A DNA stretch of 64,000 bases from Gordius sp. MW1 (lineage: Eukaryota > Nematomorpha > Gordioida > Gordea > Gordiidae): the NCBI GenBank assembly GCA_964036665.1, contig OZ038526.1:28334001-28398000 (forward strand). The letters are read 5' to 3'. Both the position numbers and the translations under genes were made by a program. The number at the start of each line of letters is the position of its first letter. Position 1 is the stretch's first letter. The notes under the pieces were generated by a model. The model was not told the DNA's origin. It made no database searches and saw nothing but the letters and a program-made list of their open reading frames with translations. Below are positions 33,595 through 46,075 of this stretch, piece by piece.

Positions 33595-35440
33595 GTGCGA
33601 GGAGCGTGGAGAAGAATCCTAATTTCGCCTTTTAAAAAACTTAATTTAATATATCATTATATATAGTAGGCTTTGCGTTAAGCATCGTAGTTAGTATTTG
33701 TCGTGGCTTAGTATAGTGTAAACAAACTTACATGCATATATTGTGAATTGATTGAAATCTAAATCTAAATACGTGTACGCGTTTGGGAAAGTCGTTAATA
33801 ATAATCAAATTGATGTCTTTTGTTGATTTTGGCATTGACTTATAAGATTTCTTTCTTTAAATCAAGGACTTTGACTTTTTATCGAAAGCGCGACTTACGC
33901 GAGGATGTAAAGGAGATATTTTTTGGGGAATAGTAGAAGGCGAAAATATTATATTTTAAACAAAGGTATCCTTAATAGCCAAATATTTTTATATTTTACA
34001 TTCAAGAATTGCCTAGAAAAATTTGTAAGTCTTAATTGGACAGATCATACTGTACTAGAGATTGTGTTTGGTGGATTTTTTTGCTTTTTTTAACATAGGT
34101 AAATATTGAAAACGCGAGCAAATAATATAATTGTGTTCAACAGTATTATAATTTAATCTTTTTATTAATCAAGACTTTATAAGCGTTTAAAGGAATATTA
34201 GGCATTTATGTTTTTGACTCAATTACAGATTGTTTTTATAAGAAATCTTGGTTAACATTATTAGGAAATATAAATTATGTTTTGCACCCACCTCTTAATC
34301 GTAGGTAATTTTGAATGAGTGAGGCATTTTTTAATAGCATTAATGTGATAAGATCTGGGCACCATGCATTAAATAAAAGCAAAATAGCAACATTTTTCAA
34401 ACTTTGGTTTGAATTTTTATAATCATGAATGTAATAATTATTTAAAAAAATTCTATGTCGTTCTCAGGACTTATATTTTTTGAGTGTATGGCGATTTAGC
34501 AAATTATTTAATCTGAATCCCGATTCGGCTCGCTTTAAGGTTTTACACTTTCGAAGCATTTTTAGTTGTATCATAACTTATCGTCATATTTTTCTTCTTT
34601 CAATTATTGTCTCCTATGCTTCTGACCAATCCTTTAAATATTTATTTTGATTCATTCCTATCTCTTAGCATCAGTGGCTCCCCCCCCCCCCCCCCGTTTT
34701 TTGATTTATAACTAAATTAAATGGGTTAAAATGTTAGTTTAGTTACATCAAAATACTTTAAGACATTTATAAAAACCTAGAAACATAATATATACATGTA
34801 ATTTTTTTGATTTAATTTTTGACATAATGTGTTGTAAAATTTCCGAATATGATTATGAAAACTGCTATGAAAAAAAAACTTGTTTAAACATTTTTTTCCA
34901 ATGAAAACACCAGACCGCCCCAGGAAGTAGATAACTAAGCGATTATTATAATGTTCCTCATTCTATATAATATTAATACTTTAATTATTTATCATATTTG
35001 TCTAAAATTTTCTGCTAGTACCCATCACGGTTTGATAACTAAATTGCCTGCCAAGTCCAAAAACCCTTTAATTGCCCAAATCACTAATGCTGTCCGAACA
35101 GCCAGGCCCAACGATTTTAAATTTCGAGAATAAATTTTGTCTTATTTTCAAGAAATTTTGATCTTATTTTAAAATTTTTATAAATAGAAAGGTGACAAAA
35201 AAAATAGTAAACTATATAAAAAAATCTCATTATGGTGCCCGCCCAGGCTGACTTCAAAATCCCATTTTAGAACGGTAGCCTGCCCGACCCCTCAGCCGAG
35301 TGGGCCTAGCAGCGAGCCCAACTTTTTGGTTGTTTAATTTGTAACTTTTAATTACAAATAAAATGGGGTGAAATTTGTGCCAGACCCCCCCCCCCCCCCT
35401 CGTGAAATCCTGGCTACGCGCCTGCTTAACATTATCTTTA
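33595..35440. other. Gene-free stretch downstream of MTCH
   Basis: Probably contains the MTCH 3' untranslated region, but no clear AATAAA follows closely. C runs at 34680-34695 and 35385-35399 are each next to a one-sided MITE-like end (CAGTGGCTCC; CTGGCTACGCG). No gene seen. Confidence 0.45.
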
Positions 35441-35459
35441 ACTTATGGGTAAGTTTTCT

Positions 35460-35925
35460 TTCATATAACTCCGCTATTTTACATATCCATTTATCAAGGC
35501 ACGATACATCGTCGAAACATCATCTCTTTATCCTATTATAATCCGCTACTACAAATATTCGCAGCATCACTATTTATCCATATTGCGCTACGACACAACC
35601 TCGCAACACCACCCTTTATTCATATATATATTTTGCTTTAGGGCTTCTTCGCGGCATTTATACATACATATATATTTCTCTATATATTTGTGTAATGTAA
35701 CGGTTTGTACTATTCAATAAACAATAATTCACTCAATTTTCTCCCCCAAACTTGATGATCCCGACGAAATATACATATTTCGGGCTCTCTGATTTCGATG
35801 TACACAATCCTCTGGCGTGGTTTTTAAGGATAGAGACGTTCGGAAGATTACTCATAATTCTAGTAAGTTAGCACTCATAATTCTAGTGAGTTAGCCTATC
35901 TTATTAAAGCCATAAGCGTTTGTCG
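35460..35925 (+). mobile_element. Gypsy LTR, primer site and start of gag, plus strand
   Basis: The LTR end has a CAATAAACAAT polyadenylation-like signal (35715), then a primer site TGATGATCCCGACG (35753-35766), close to the complement of a tRNA-Trp 3' end. A ~50-bp leader and the first ~35 codons of gag follow, then the copy breaks off. It is the mirror image of 36765-37060. A tRNA-Trp primer is known for the CsRn1 group of Ty3/gypsy elements. Confidence 0.65.
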
Positions 35926-35978
35926 ACTTGGACATGAAAGCGCAGGGAGTGGTACACCTTTTGCCTTGTTTTGGAAAG

Positions 35979-36843
35979 TTAAATGAAACCAACAGACATT
36001 ACTCGGATTATTAATTTGTGGGAAAAGGGGGCGAGGGGGGGTTTAAAGTTTGGAAAAATTTGGCGCGTGGGGGCTCTGGAGGAATGTGTCTTTAGCCTCT
36101 GAGCTTTTACTCTTAGTTTCCCGATCATCTCCTTCAAGCTTGAGATTTCCTCGCTGGCTACCCATAGACTAAAAGACTGATCATCTCTTAGTTGCCAAAA
36201 ACGACCGCATAAGTGAAGTAGAGTTTGCATAGCGATGGATTGCATTGGACAATAATCATTGATCTTATAACATGAAACAACCCATTTTAATTATTATAGC
36301 GATTTTAAAAATTCATCAAACCATATAAATTGGCCAAAATTCATGTTTCACTTTTCAAAATGGCTGCCAAAATGTGGAACACTTTTTAAAAGGGAATGAT
36401 CAGTCTATTAGTCTATGTGGCTACCAGATTGTTGATAGAGTTGGTCCGACTCCACAGCAATTTGATCTGCTCTCTGGGCCAATTTGGACGAACATTGATC
36501 TGCGGCAAAAGCCGCTAGAATGTTGGTAAAATTGCTAAGCACTCAGATCCTTTTAATGATTACATCGTCGATTATAAGAGCCAATCAATTGCTTCTTTCG
36601 GCGAAGCAACTGGGAGATTAGTTATCGCCCAGCTCTAAATTATAATAGGCTTAACTACTGCTGATTCGATATTGATGTCCTTTGAATGATTGCCTCTTTA
36701 ATTCTCTCGGAGGCGTCCTTTTTACTAATATCTGGAACCTCCGTTGAAACATGCTCGGGTATGGCTTCAATTAGATAGGCTAACCTACTAGAATTATCAG
36801 TAACCTTCCGTAGACGGAATAACGTCCTATCTTTGAAAATCAT
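35979..36843 (-). pseudogene. Gypsy (CsRn1-like) gag, broken
   Basis: On the minus strand from ATG 36843: MIFKDRTLFRLRKVTDN, then SSRLAYLIEAIPEHVSTEV and SERIKEAIIQRTSIS, the typical start of the CsRn1-type capsid. After stops and frame changes, NILAAFAADQ and KLAQRADQIA match the capsid C-terminal helices, and SSLKEMIGKLRVKAQRLK recalls the coiled tail. A MITE (36163-36417) splits the gene. The nucleocapsid zinc knuckle and pol are absent. Gag would form the particle shell in an active element. Confidence 0.7.
36163..36417. mobile_element. hAT MITE (CATAGACTAAAAGAC ends)
   Basis: The ends CATAGACTAAAAGACTGATC and GATCAGTCTATTAGTCTATG are inverted repeats. TGGCTACC flanks both sides (36155-36162 and 36418-36425). 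It sits inside the gag relic, so it is younger than that copy. Same family as 4762-5061. Confidence 0.88.
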
Positions 36844-37060
36844 GTCCTAGGATTGTGTACTTCGATAAAGGAGCTTGAAATATATATCACGTAGGGATCA
36901 CCAGTTTAGAGGCTTAGAATTAAATGAATGATTGTTTATTGATTAGTACAAACGTTACACAAATATGTGACGAAATATATATAAATAAAGAGTGATGTTG
37001 CGAGGATGTATCGTGCGTTGATGAATATCGTAGCAAAAATGCAGGAAGAATATATAAGTC
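36765..37060 (-). mobile_element. Gypsy LTR and primer site, minus strand
   Basis: On the minus strand the LTR carries ACGCACGATACATCC and AATCAATAAACAATCATTC, then primer site TGGTGATCCCTACGTG (36903-36888), leader and gag start. It is homologous to 35460-35925 in reverse, making a head-to-head pair. Confidence 0.65.
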
Positions 37061-37981
37061 CCAAGGAAAATGGAATATATGTACATCAAATCATAATCTC
37101 GTCTTTTAACAACCATCTTATATTTGAAGAAACACTACTTTTAAGGTCAGTCAACTATTAAAAAGGACTCAGTTTTATTTAAATCTTATTTCCGCATACT
37201 CTGCTTTTTAATATCTCCTGACCACCTAGTATTAATCAGGTTGCACGCATCATGCCAGCTATTTTTTCCCCAATCCATTGTATAACTTTCCGTTTTATGT
37301 ACTTTAAAGGAGAGTGGCTAAACCTTGTTGAACTTGGTGGTATTATTTAACTAAGTTGTTGTTTCCTATTTAATTCTAAGAATCCTTCTTATTTTTATTG
37401 GAATTATCTTCTATCACCCTAACACATAAATTTGGAACCATGTTTTCACTGATTTATTTAAAAAAATTCAAGTCATTTTATAAAACACCTTTTATATATA
37501 ACAAAACTAAAATTCAAATTGGTTTTTCTTAATTTATTCCCTAAATAGCTATAAATATATTGTCATTAATTTATAATTACCAGTAAAAAGATGCCATTCA
37601 AATTTGCTTATTCATAGAATGCTAACAAAATGGGTTAAAAAATCTTCTCAGTGAAAAAATACCATCAACAATTGTTTGCTAATATGACAAATCAAATGCC
37701 AAAATTTAGCCATAAAATGTTCGCTAAAATAAACACCATATTTGCAATGTGTATAAAATTTATTTAATAATTGCACCATCACATTAATTTCAAAATTCTC
37801 AGAAATCATCGCTCATAAAACATCACCAGAATAATATATATATATATATCTCAAAAAAAATAAGTCTTGATTATCATGGTACAAATTACGGGTAATATAG
37901 ATCACAGTTCTGTTTGATTAGGCAGTGTAAGTATACTTTTGTAATTATTATATTTTCATAAAAATTTGATATATCGAAATT
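37061..37981. other. Gene-free AT-rich stretch
   Basis: No gene seen. A short (TA)n run lies at 37835-37848. The B4GALT7 3' untranslated region probably reaches into its right end. Confidence 0.5.
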
Positions 37982-40125
37982 TCATTCGTTGATTGGCTGA
38001 CACCACGGCGTTTTGGTGGTGTCACATTTCAATTTAACATCTATAACTTGACAACCCGGGATTTTCGAGTTGGGATGAACAGCTACGATTTCATAGGAGT
38101 CTTTTAATGTGCTTAACCCCGTTTCATAATCTCTTTGACGAGAAATCTGTTAAAGTAAAAAGCAATTTTTTGTTGAGTAAAGGTTAAAAACAATTCGTTA
38201 GCCATCGAAAAAAACTAGGAAGAAACTGGGGGTCGATATAACGAATATGATAACTTAATCAAATAATAAATTAATTAATCCAAAGTTTTACAAAGTTAAT
38301 CTTTAAAAACAAGCAAATAATAATATTAAAAATGTGTTATCCTCGACCCTCTTTGCAATCCTAGTTATTCTCACTACTTATTTAAGGGCTTAATAATTAT
38401 TATCCATTCAAATGGCAACTTTTAAATATCTATTTTTTTCTTATAGCCATAGCAACTAGAAAAATTTTCACAAAAATAAAAATTGGGCTCGGGTGAGGGA
38501 TAAAAGCCAACCGCCGGTCATTAGCTAGTCTATATGCAAAAGCAAAATAAATGTCTCTTACAGAAGCATAAGTCCACAGCCATAAAACCCGTGTAAGTTT
38601 TCACAGCAATTATTAAAAAATTAAAAGTTGAACGAGACAAACAGGACAACCAAAAAAGAGCCCATAAATTGCATAGCAATTAATACTACTATAACATGGG
38701 AAGGCTAGTGGAAGAAAGGCGAATTTGCTTACTACCTATTTTAGAGATCATTTAAGGATTTCAACGTGATTTAAGTGATGTTCATATTTAACAATAAATG
38801 TCAAAGGTAGATAAAATATTTGTAAAATATTTTACTCGGCTGGGCCTAAAGTGTATAAAAAGGCTCAAGGCTTGGGAAATTTTCCAAACTGGTTCAGATA
38901 GGCTAGTTGCACATAAAAATTAAAGGCTGATGGGCTTGAAAATATCAAAATGGGTGTGTGTGGGAAAGCACTCTAAAAATGGCGGGTGAAATTTGCTAAT
39001 AGCTACTACCAATAAAAAAACTTAAATTGTCCAGATGCTATGATTTTAATTTAGAAAATAAATAGTAAACCTCCCATTGCTGCTTTGTTTTCTTTTGATC
39101 CCTGGGCCTTATCTCTTTATCATGGATATGATGAAAAGTTAGTTGACCAGTAGTTATACCTTTAGGTTTGAGTATCTAAAATAAAATATTTTGAATCTAA
39201 AATAAAATATTTTGATTATCCAAGAAAAAAATACAATAAATAGGAAAAGCATAAAACAAATATAAATTACTTGACTGTTATATTCTTTTAAGCGTAAGTA
39301 AAATTCATCATCCTCCATCCCCCACCCCCAATATCGATTTGACATCCCATTTACCTAAATATATAAATACAATATTTTTAAATTTCTATAATTGATGCAA
39401 TTGTAAAATTATTTTAATAATAAAAAATATAAATACAAAAGTTAATAACTATAAATGTTATTTCTTATGAATCTATAGATTGTAAATAAAACCTTTTGAT
39501 ACAAATTATGTGAAAGCAAAAGAATTCCACCAATAAATGTTGGATAATTGTATCTTGGATGAATTCCAGGTGGAGTAAGGTGAAGTGCATCATTATATCC
39601 TGGGAATTCATAGTTGATATGAGGATTTTGGGGTAACAAATCAACATCATGCATAGCTAAATAATCATAGCCTTCGATATTACTAATATTCCAACCAATG
39701 TTAATTAGCATTGCTCTATTAAACCTAAATAGAAGTTGAGTTATAAAAATTATAAATAATTATAATACCTTAATGCGTCAACTTGGTTAATGACAAAAAT
39801 TTTAAAATCAATATTTTGCCCAGACAAAAATCCATTTAAATAAGGCACAAATTCTTGAAGTTCTTCTTCACGGTCTCGGTAGGGAACAAGAATGGCCAAG
39901 CGATGATTTGTGGCAAATTTTTTATATGTTTTGTAACGATAGTTTGGTTCATTTGAAACTCCATCCTCAATTTTAATTTTATTTTCCTACACTATGATTT
40001 CAGTAATTTATATAGCACCGTAATATTACTTTAAAATTTTCTCGAATAATTAATATAATGAGAAATATAAGAACTGCATTCAATAAAAGTAATCGGAATT
40101 TTGAATATCTGAACATATATTTCAT
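37982..40125 (-). CDS. B4GALT7: Beta-1,4-galactosyltransferase 7 (proteoglycan linker)
   Basis: Six exons by eye on the minus strand: 40125-40030, 39986-39769, 39724-39493, 39354-39271, 39175-39071, 38146-37982; GT-AG introns of 43, 44, 138, 95 and 924 nt. They total 900 nt, 299 residues plus TGA. ATG 40125 is the first methionine of the frame (an open frame continues upstream without ATG). A type II signal anchor follows directly ([17 protein letters not shown]). Catalytic motifs: [34 protein letters not shown] (metal-binding DxD), [27 protein letters not shown], and HHIHD (metal-binding His). The last exon has the usual C-terminal Cys pair ([11 protein letters not shown]). The enzyme adds the first galactose to xylose on proteoglycan cores in the Golgi, priming heparan and chondroitin sulfate. 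Length and exon order match the animal family; the gene looks intact. Confidence 0.93.
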
Positions 40126-40825
40126 TATTAAGCGTCTACGATGCAAAAACGCAATAGTAGTCCAATTGGTTACATAATGTCGCGACTTTGTTCTTTTCAA
40201 AGACTTATTAGTATATGGTTTACATAGAATGGCTTAGTAAGCTAATTCTAGACTTGTTTTTAAATCGATTTGTTAAATATTTAAATAAAAATGCAACTTA
40301 TTTTTTAAAAAGTACGGGCAACTCATTGCATTAAAATTCATGAAGAGGTTAATATAAAACTCTTAAATATGTGACGCAACCCTAATAATACTATAGACGG
40401 ATGAACAGCTTTATTTTGCATCTATTTAGTAACTTAGGCCGCCATTTAATAAATGCGCCCTTGTGCTGTGATGTATAGCAAAATTTATGAAAGAAACAAT
40501 AATGAAAACGTCTCAACTTTCATGTATAAGTTTGATTAATTATCGAACAAAAGCTATAGCAATAAATTTATCTTGTGAATATATGCTCTAAACATGGCGT
40601 TCGCCATTTTATTGTATTATTATTCTATGGACGCAACACTCTTGCGCGTCACAACTCTCCAGAGTCTTAAATTTTTAAGAGTATTCCAAAATTAGCTGTT
40701 TTTCCAGCACAGGTAAACCTGTAAACCTTTATTTATTGCTTTTATTAAGTTTATTATTTACAACACTAAATATCATATTATTTATTTTTATTTTAATAAT
40801 TTGTAGCTAACAAATTTTTTATAGA
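40126..40825. other. Upstream region of B4GALT7, no gene seen
   Basis: AT-rich with some GC-richer patches. It should contain the B4GALT7 promoter (minus strand). No TATA box or other core site can be assigned. Confidence 0.4.
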
Positions 40826-41390
40826 TAAAAATAGAAAGGAGACAGCCTTATAATTCTAAGGCCCTTCCTTTAAAAGACATTTCTAATTCACATATTAAGA
40901 AAAAGAAAAGGGAACGAATTGCTCTTTCAGAAAAAGATCAATCAGATAAATTGTTTGATTATTATGTAGAATAAAAAATTCAAGTTATATTTTAATTCAT
41001 AGGTTTTTTAAAATGTTCTCTTAACAAGATCAAAGAAATGCAGGACAAACCAGATGTAAGCCTTTATATAGCTGTTTCCATAGATAAATTGGCTAGACGC
41101 AAAAATATCCATTGGGCTGGTAATCAGTATCTTGGGTAATTCGCTATAGAATTGAAACTTTCATTTTTAATGGTTATATTGATTTAGGCCATCATATGAC
41201 CATCCATATGCCTCTGGGGAACGGTAATCAATGGTTCAAGAAAATACCTTTTGTGTATTTCCTTGTGTCGGTAACATCAGAACTCCTACAAAATATAGTG
41301 TCAGAGCTCAGAGGCTTTATATTACATTCAGCAACTGGATTTATTGTAAAGGCCTTGGTGTGTGATGGACTTTCTGCTAATAGATAAAGG
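40826..41390 (+). pseudogene. Possible P-element/THAP9-type transposase relic
   Basis: Three short open pieces lie in order behind acceptor-like sites: 40826-40973 (lysine-rich, ending FDYYVE), 41010-41135 (SLYIAVSIDKLARRKNIHW), and 41194-41387 (IPFVYFLVSVTSELLQNIVS ... IVKALVCDGLSANR). The last resembles the P-element transposase stretch with a two-helix spacer followed by an Asp in a VxxLVCDGxxxNR context. The catalytic core is incomplete and I saw no THAP finger. The family call is tentative. Confidence 0.35.
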
Positions 41391-41429
41391 TAAATTGACT
41401 TGTATTGAATGCATTTCTTTTTTATCATC

Positions 41430-43180
41430 TATTCCTAATAATTGTTTAAATAATAATTATCATTAAATTAATATAAAAAATATTTTAGCTTAATATATCC
41501 GTCTAAAGAATTAATTTTATTATGTAAAACTTCGTACCCTATCTCTAATAACTTTAAAAATACAAATTTTTTAAATAAAAATTACATGAATTTAATAATA
41601 TTAAATTTTCTCATTGTGGTGTCCTCCACCCCCTTACGCTTCACCCCCTTACGTGTGTGATATATGATAATTTAGATATACGTTCCCCCCCCCACACACA
41701 TACACTTATACGCGTAAATTTTACTACTCTTTATGATGAGTCATGTTTGTTAGTATCTCTATGATATAAATAGATACGATTTTAATTACCCTTCATTAGA
41801 TTGCATCGCTTACACACAGATATTTTTTTCTTCCTTTTTGAGTAATGAATATATTTACAAGAAAAATGTAACCTTTTAAAACAAGAAAAATTTTCGTCGT
41901 GGTTAATAAATATAATAAATAAAATAAATTCGGTAGTTTAAAAATATAATAACGAAATTCCTTTTAAACTTCAATAAATCCCAATGAATCCTTTTAATAA
42001 TTATTTTCTGAGGATTTATTACTCATATAATCGGTTTTAATATTTTAATGCATTAAACAATCAACTTATTAATCAAGATTTTACACATTTAAAATTTTTA
42101 GTTTTAAAAATATCACATCCCTAAAGGATATGAATTAAGAATTTGAAGGAATCTATTTTAATAATTGAGGGAAGATATTGGGAGATATCGGGGCGATCAT
42201 AAGGCATTTAAATTAAGATGAATCTACCGCTTTACAGGTTGTCCTCCCCAAAGGGAGTGATTAGAAGGGAGGGTCAGGATCTACATTTTTATTTGTTATC
42301 TTAAGACGGAAAATATTGGGAGATGGCCGGGCTTAAAGCCTTTAAATAAAGTTGAATTTGCAGCTTCACATAGTACTATATTTTATTTATCTCCAAGAAA
42401 AATTAATGATATCAATATTATCAATAGGATAACACGCGTATATCAAAATCACTGATGCGTGTTCATGTTGATCAATGGGGAAGAAACAACAAATAGGTAT
42501 AAGCGCGTGTGGGGGGGGGGGTGGGTAAAGTAACACACGTATTGAAATTAAATAGAAAGTAAAAGTATTACTATGAACGTAAGGTTACAGGAAAAGGGGT
42601 TACTCAGTGAGTATGCCTCTGATAGGCAGATGTACTTCTCGTATAAGATCAAAAGATCCGACAATGTTAAGAAATCTAACAATAAATGTTGTAATTAATC
42701 GAATGAGATACACTGTTTTACGAGGGGTTGGGGGAAATGGGGAATTTACGTATCAAGGGATACGATAAAAAAATCTTAAAATTCTTTTTCATAATCATTC
42801 CTGGAATATAAATCAAAAATTAAGAATTAATATAAGAAATAAGTTGAATAAAAATGTTTTGGTCCATGATAGTCAATTTACCTTCCTCACTAGTTTATAA
42901 ATTTGAACAAACGTCAATAAATTAGTATTATACATAATATAGATGGCGCTATATTATTGAACAAAGATGATATTTATTTAAGAATGCTGTTTTTGATATC
43001 CACCCAATTCATTATTTTTTATTTACCTTTTTAAGATTTTATAAATGCATGAAAAAATATAGATAATGGTAATATTATCTTGGGAATTAAAGATTATAAG
43101 AATTATATGTTTGTATGATGATGATAAGATAAGCAATAACTCATAAGGAGAAAGATAAGGATAATGAATCTTTATTAAAT
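41430..43180. other. Gene-free stretch
   Basis: Mostly AT-rich. Contains CCCCCTTACG doublets (41630-41655), C and G runs at 41686 and 42511, and scattered GATA-rich patches. No gene or bounded element recognised. Confidence 0.45.
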
Positions 43181-43224
43181 ACTAGGGCCAGGGAGGCGAC
43201 ATATTAACAAATAAAAACAAATTT

Positions 43225-43350
43225 TTAAGACAAATATAGTGACCACTACCCTTACAACAATAGGTCCTAAAACCCAAGCCCTTCTGAAAGAATTGGGACG
43301 CCGGATAGCTGCCAACTCGTCAATAAAAAAACTTTTTTCATTAAACAGAA
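43225..43350 (+). pseudogene. Possible retroelement C-terminal fragment
   Basis: TTTLTTIGPKTQALLKELGR plus RIAANS resembles the segment that follows a nuclease-like domain in an invertebrate retroelement protein family (see 43925). Very short, so uncertain. Confidence 0.2.
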
Positions 43351-43924
43351 AATCGGAATCATTATTTGTCATTTCAACGCTATCGCAATTTTCGTATGTT
43401 TACCTCGCAATGATTTTTATAGTTTTTTATAGATTCATTTAATAAAAAATGTCTATTAAAAAAATTAATAGAAGTAAAACATATGGTTTTTACCGACTCG
43501 GCTTTGGCTTACAATGTTAAAATATTTAATTATAGCAATAATATAATCTGCAAAAAATGATATACAAAGAAAATTTATACTAAATTAAACTATTCTTCCT
43601 TCACGTATTCACATATACGACAGGATTATTTAATTTATAAAATTAATGATATCTATATAATCACTACTTTACCATGTTAACCTTAAAATGGCGGAAAAGG
43701 GTACACATTTTGTGCGTTGATGAGAAGTCTATCTAGTCTATGATTACAATCAGGTGTCGTTTTAAATTTAAACTTGATGATTTACAAACAGATATGATAA
43801 TTTTTGGACACACTTTAAATTTAGTAATTATTGAATTCGGTTCTTTATATGAAATGAGTGAAAAATATTTATCATATTTTGGCCATGGCAATGTCAATTC
43901 ATCTGCTGATTTTGCCGGGATGAT

Positions 43925-44300
43925 GCTGGAGGACTCGGAACTTTCGTACTCCATAGCTCTCGGGCTAGGGGTGAAATTTTCGAAGTCATTTATTTGCCGA
44001 AATTGCAGCTTACTCACAGACGAACAAGCCAGGCATCCCTTACACTGCCTGGCTAAATATGTTAGACACAATAAGGCCAATGCCTTAATTCAAAGTGCTA
44101 TTAAGAGGGTAAAGATCCCATCCATCTTGGAGCCATCGGACCCCTCCTTGGAGGGACGTATACGTCCTGATGGATCTTCTTTAGTCCCATGGAGCAATGG
44201 TCTTCACCTTAAATGGGAGTTTACATGTATTGACCTATTTGCCCCCTCTAACTACAACAATGATTTTTTAGCTGTTGCAGAGGGAGGGGCGAAAAACAAT
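43925..44300 (+). pseudogene. Retroelement restriction-nuclease-like domain, left copy
   Basis: Plus-strand frame with CRNC, RHPLHCLAKYV, NALIQSAIKRVKIPSILEP, then EGRIRPDGSSLVPW and WEFTCIDLFAPS. The pattern CxxC...HxLxC...N-helix...LEP...RPDG...W...T.xD is that of a zinc knuckle followed by a restriction-endonuclease-like fold found downstream of reverse transcriptases in some animal retroelements. The RT itself is absent. I know the pattern but cannot name the clade with certainty. Confidence 0.5.
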
Positions 44301-45593
44301 TAAATACAAAGCCCAATTACATTTTTATTACATTGGTTGCTCCGTGTCCAGGCACTTTTAGTAAACAGGCCTTAGCTTTTTTTTAATAGGTAGGATGACG
44401 TTCTCCCCCGTCTAGACATTCGATCTCCTTTTTACTGAAACAAACACTTGGTATTCTTATAGCCAAGTACAATTTTAAATCGTTCGCGGATTCTTGGCCA
44501 ATTTTGGAAGATCCCCTCAATGATGCTATATCAGAATAGTTTATCATTTTATTTAACGCATTTTGTTTTTTATATTCATGTATTTATATTATATTACTTT
44601 CAACAGATTTTTAATAAATAAACTTTAAAAAAAAATTTATCTGCTCATTTTGAATATTGAGAATCTGAAGATGACGACGATATAATAATATGATTGTTCA
44701 TATTAACCTATAAATTAAAATATAATTAATATCTAATTAATAAATTTTAATCTTATCTTCTTTTGCACGTTATGGTTTGTTGAAAGTATTTCGGAATAGG
44801 TAATAAGAAAAAGGAAAAACAGCTTATTAAAAAATATAAGACTTTTTGTTAAAAAATTCGGATTAACATTATTTTCAAATTAATAAAAATAAAAAAGGGT
44901 TTTTAAATTGAACGAACGTTAAATTCGAAACGTTCCTAAAAAAAGGAACGCGTTCATTCACAACTCTAGATAATATAAATCAAATTTAAAATCAATTAAT
45001 GAATTGGTAGATTTAAAAGAGTTAAAAGTGTCCTAATTTTTTGATTTTGTACGTTGAGACGGTAAAATGAAATATCAAAATTTGAAGTTAAATCTTTCGC
45101 TTAATTATAAAAAATAGAATTATGTCGACTCAATGTTTCTTAATTAAGATATTATTACAAAAAATTGCTTAAGGGGCCGAGGGGCCCAAGATTTTGACCT
45201 TGGAGCCCCCTTCAAGCTACGCCACTGCTGATAACTCCTAAATAATTCTATTGACTTTAAGGTCTTTACATTATAAATATATGTTTAATTAAAAAATTGG
45301 CCATAAAACTTTATTTTGTAAATGGCATTTTTCATGAATTTTAAAGTTTATTTGTTAAAAATCCGTTGACAGTATTATAATATAAATACATGAAATATAA
45401 AAGATAAAAAGCGTCAAATAAAATGATAAACTATTCTGATATAGCATCATCGAGGGGATCTTCCAAGATTGGCCAAGAATCCGCGAACGATCTAAAATTG
45501 TATTTGGCTATAAGAATACCAAGTCTTTATTCAGTAAAAAGGATACCGAATGTTTAGACGGGGGAGAACGTCTTCCTACCTCTTTAAAAAAGG

Positions 45594-46075
45594 CTAAGGC
45601 CTGTTTGCCAAAGGTGCCTGAACAAGAAAAACCAATGGAATAAAAATGTTTGAGGATAATAGGGCTTTGTATTTATTTGTTTTCCGCCCCTCTGCAACAG
45701 CTAAAGAATCATTGTTGTAGTTAGAGGGGGCAAATCGGTCAATACGTGTGCCAGAAGATGATTTAATCTTAAATTTGTAAGTCCCATTTAAGGTGAAGGA
45801 AGACCTTTGCTCCATGGGACTAAAAAAGATCCATCAGGACGCATACGTCCCTCCAAGGAGGGGTCCGATGGCTCCAAGATGGATGGGATCTTTGCCCTCT
45901 TAAGAGCACTTTGAATTAGGACATTGGCCTTATTTCTAACATATTTGAATTTGTTTGCCAGGCAATGTAAGGAATGCCTGGCTTGTTCTTCTAAAAGTTT
46001 GCTGCAATTTCGGCAAATTAATGCCTTCGAAAATTTCACACCTAGCCTGAGAGCTATGGAGTACGAAAGTTCCGA
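45594..46075 (-). pseudogene. Retroelement restriction-nuclease-like domain, right copy
   Basis: Minus-strand counterpart: CRNCSKLLEEQARHSLHC, then ANVLIQSALKRAKIPSILEP, EGRMRPDGSFLVPW, and after a frame break near 45800 RIDRFAPSNYNND. It carries a few insertions (ANKFKYVRNK against AKYVRHNK) and at least one frameshift relative to the left copy. Confidence 0.5.

Larger units (their letters stand above)
43920..46075. repeat. Large inverted repeat of a retroelement segment
   Basis: The left arm, about 43920-44640, matches the complement of about 45320-46075 over roughly 700 bp, including the phrases AGCTCTCGGGCTAGGGGTG, CCATCGGACCCCTCCTTGG, CGTTCTCCCCCGTCTAGAC and TGATGCTATATCAGAATAG. The spacer is about 680 bp and contains no gene that I recognise. 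Both arms encode the same protein fragment. Confidence 0.85.

Noticed and set aside
45175-45235. MITE with CTACGCCACTG end
   Set aside because: Only one end found; no partner or duplication, so boundaries cannot be set.
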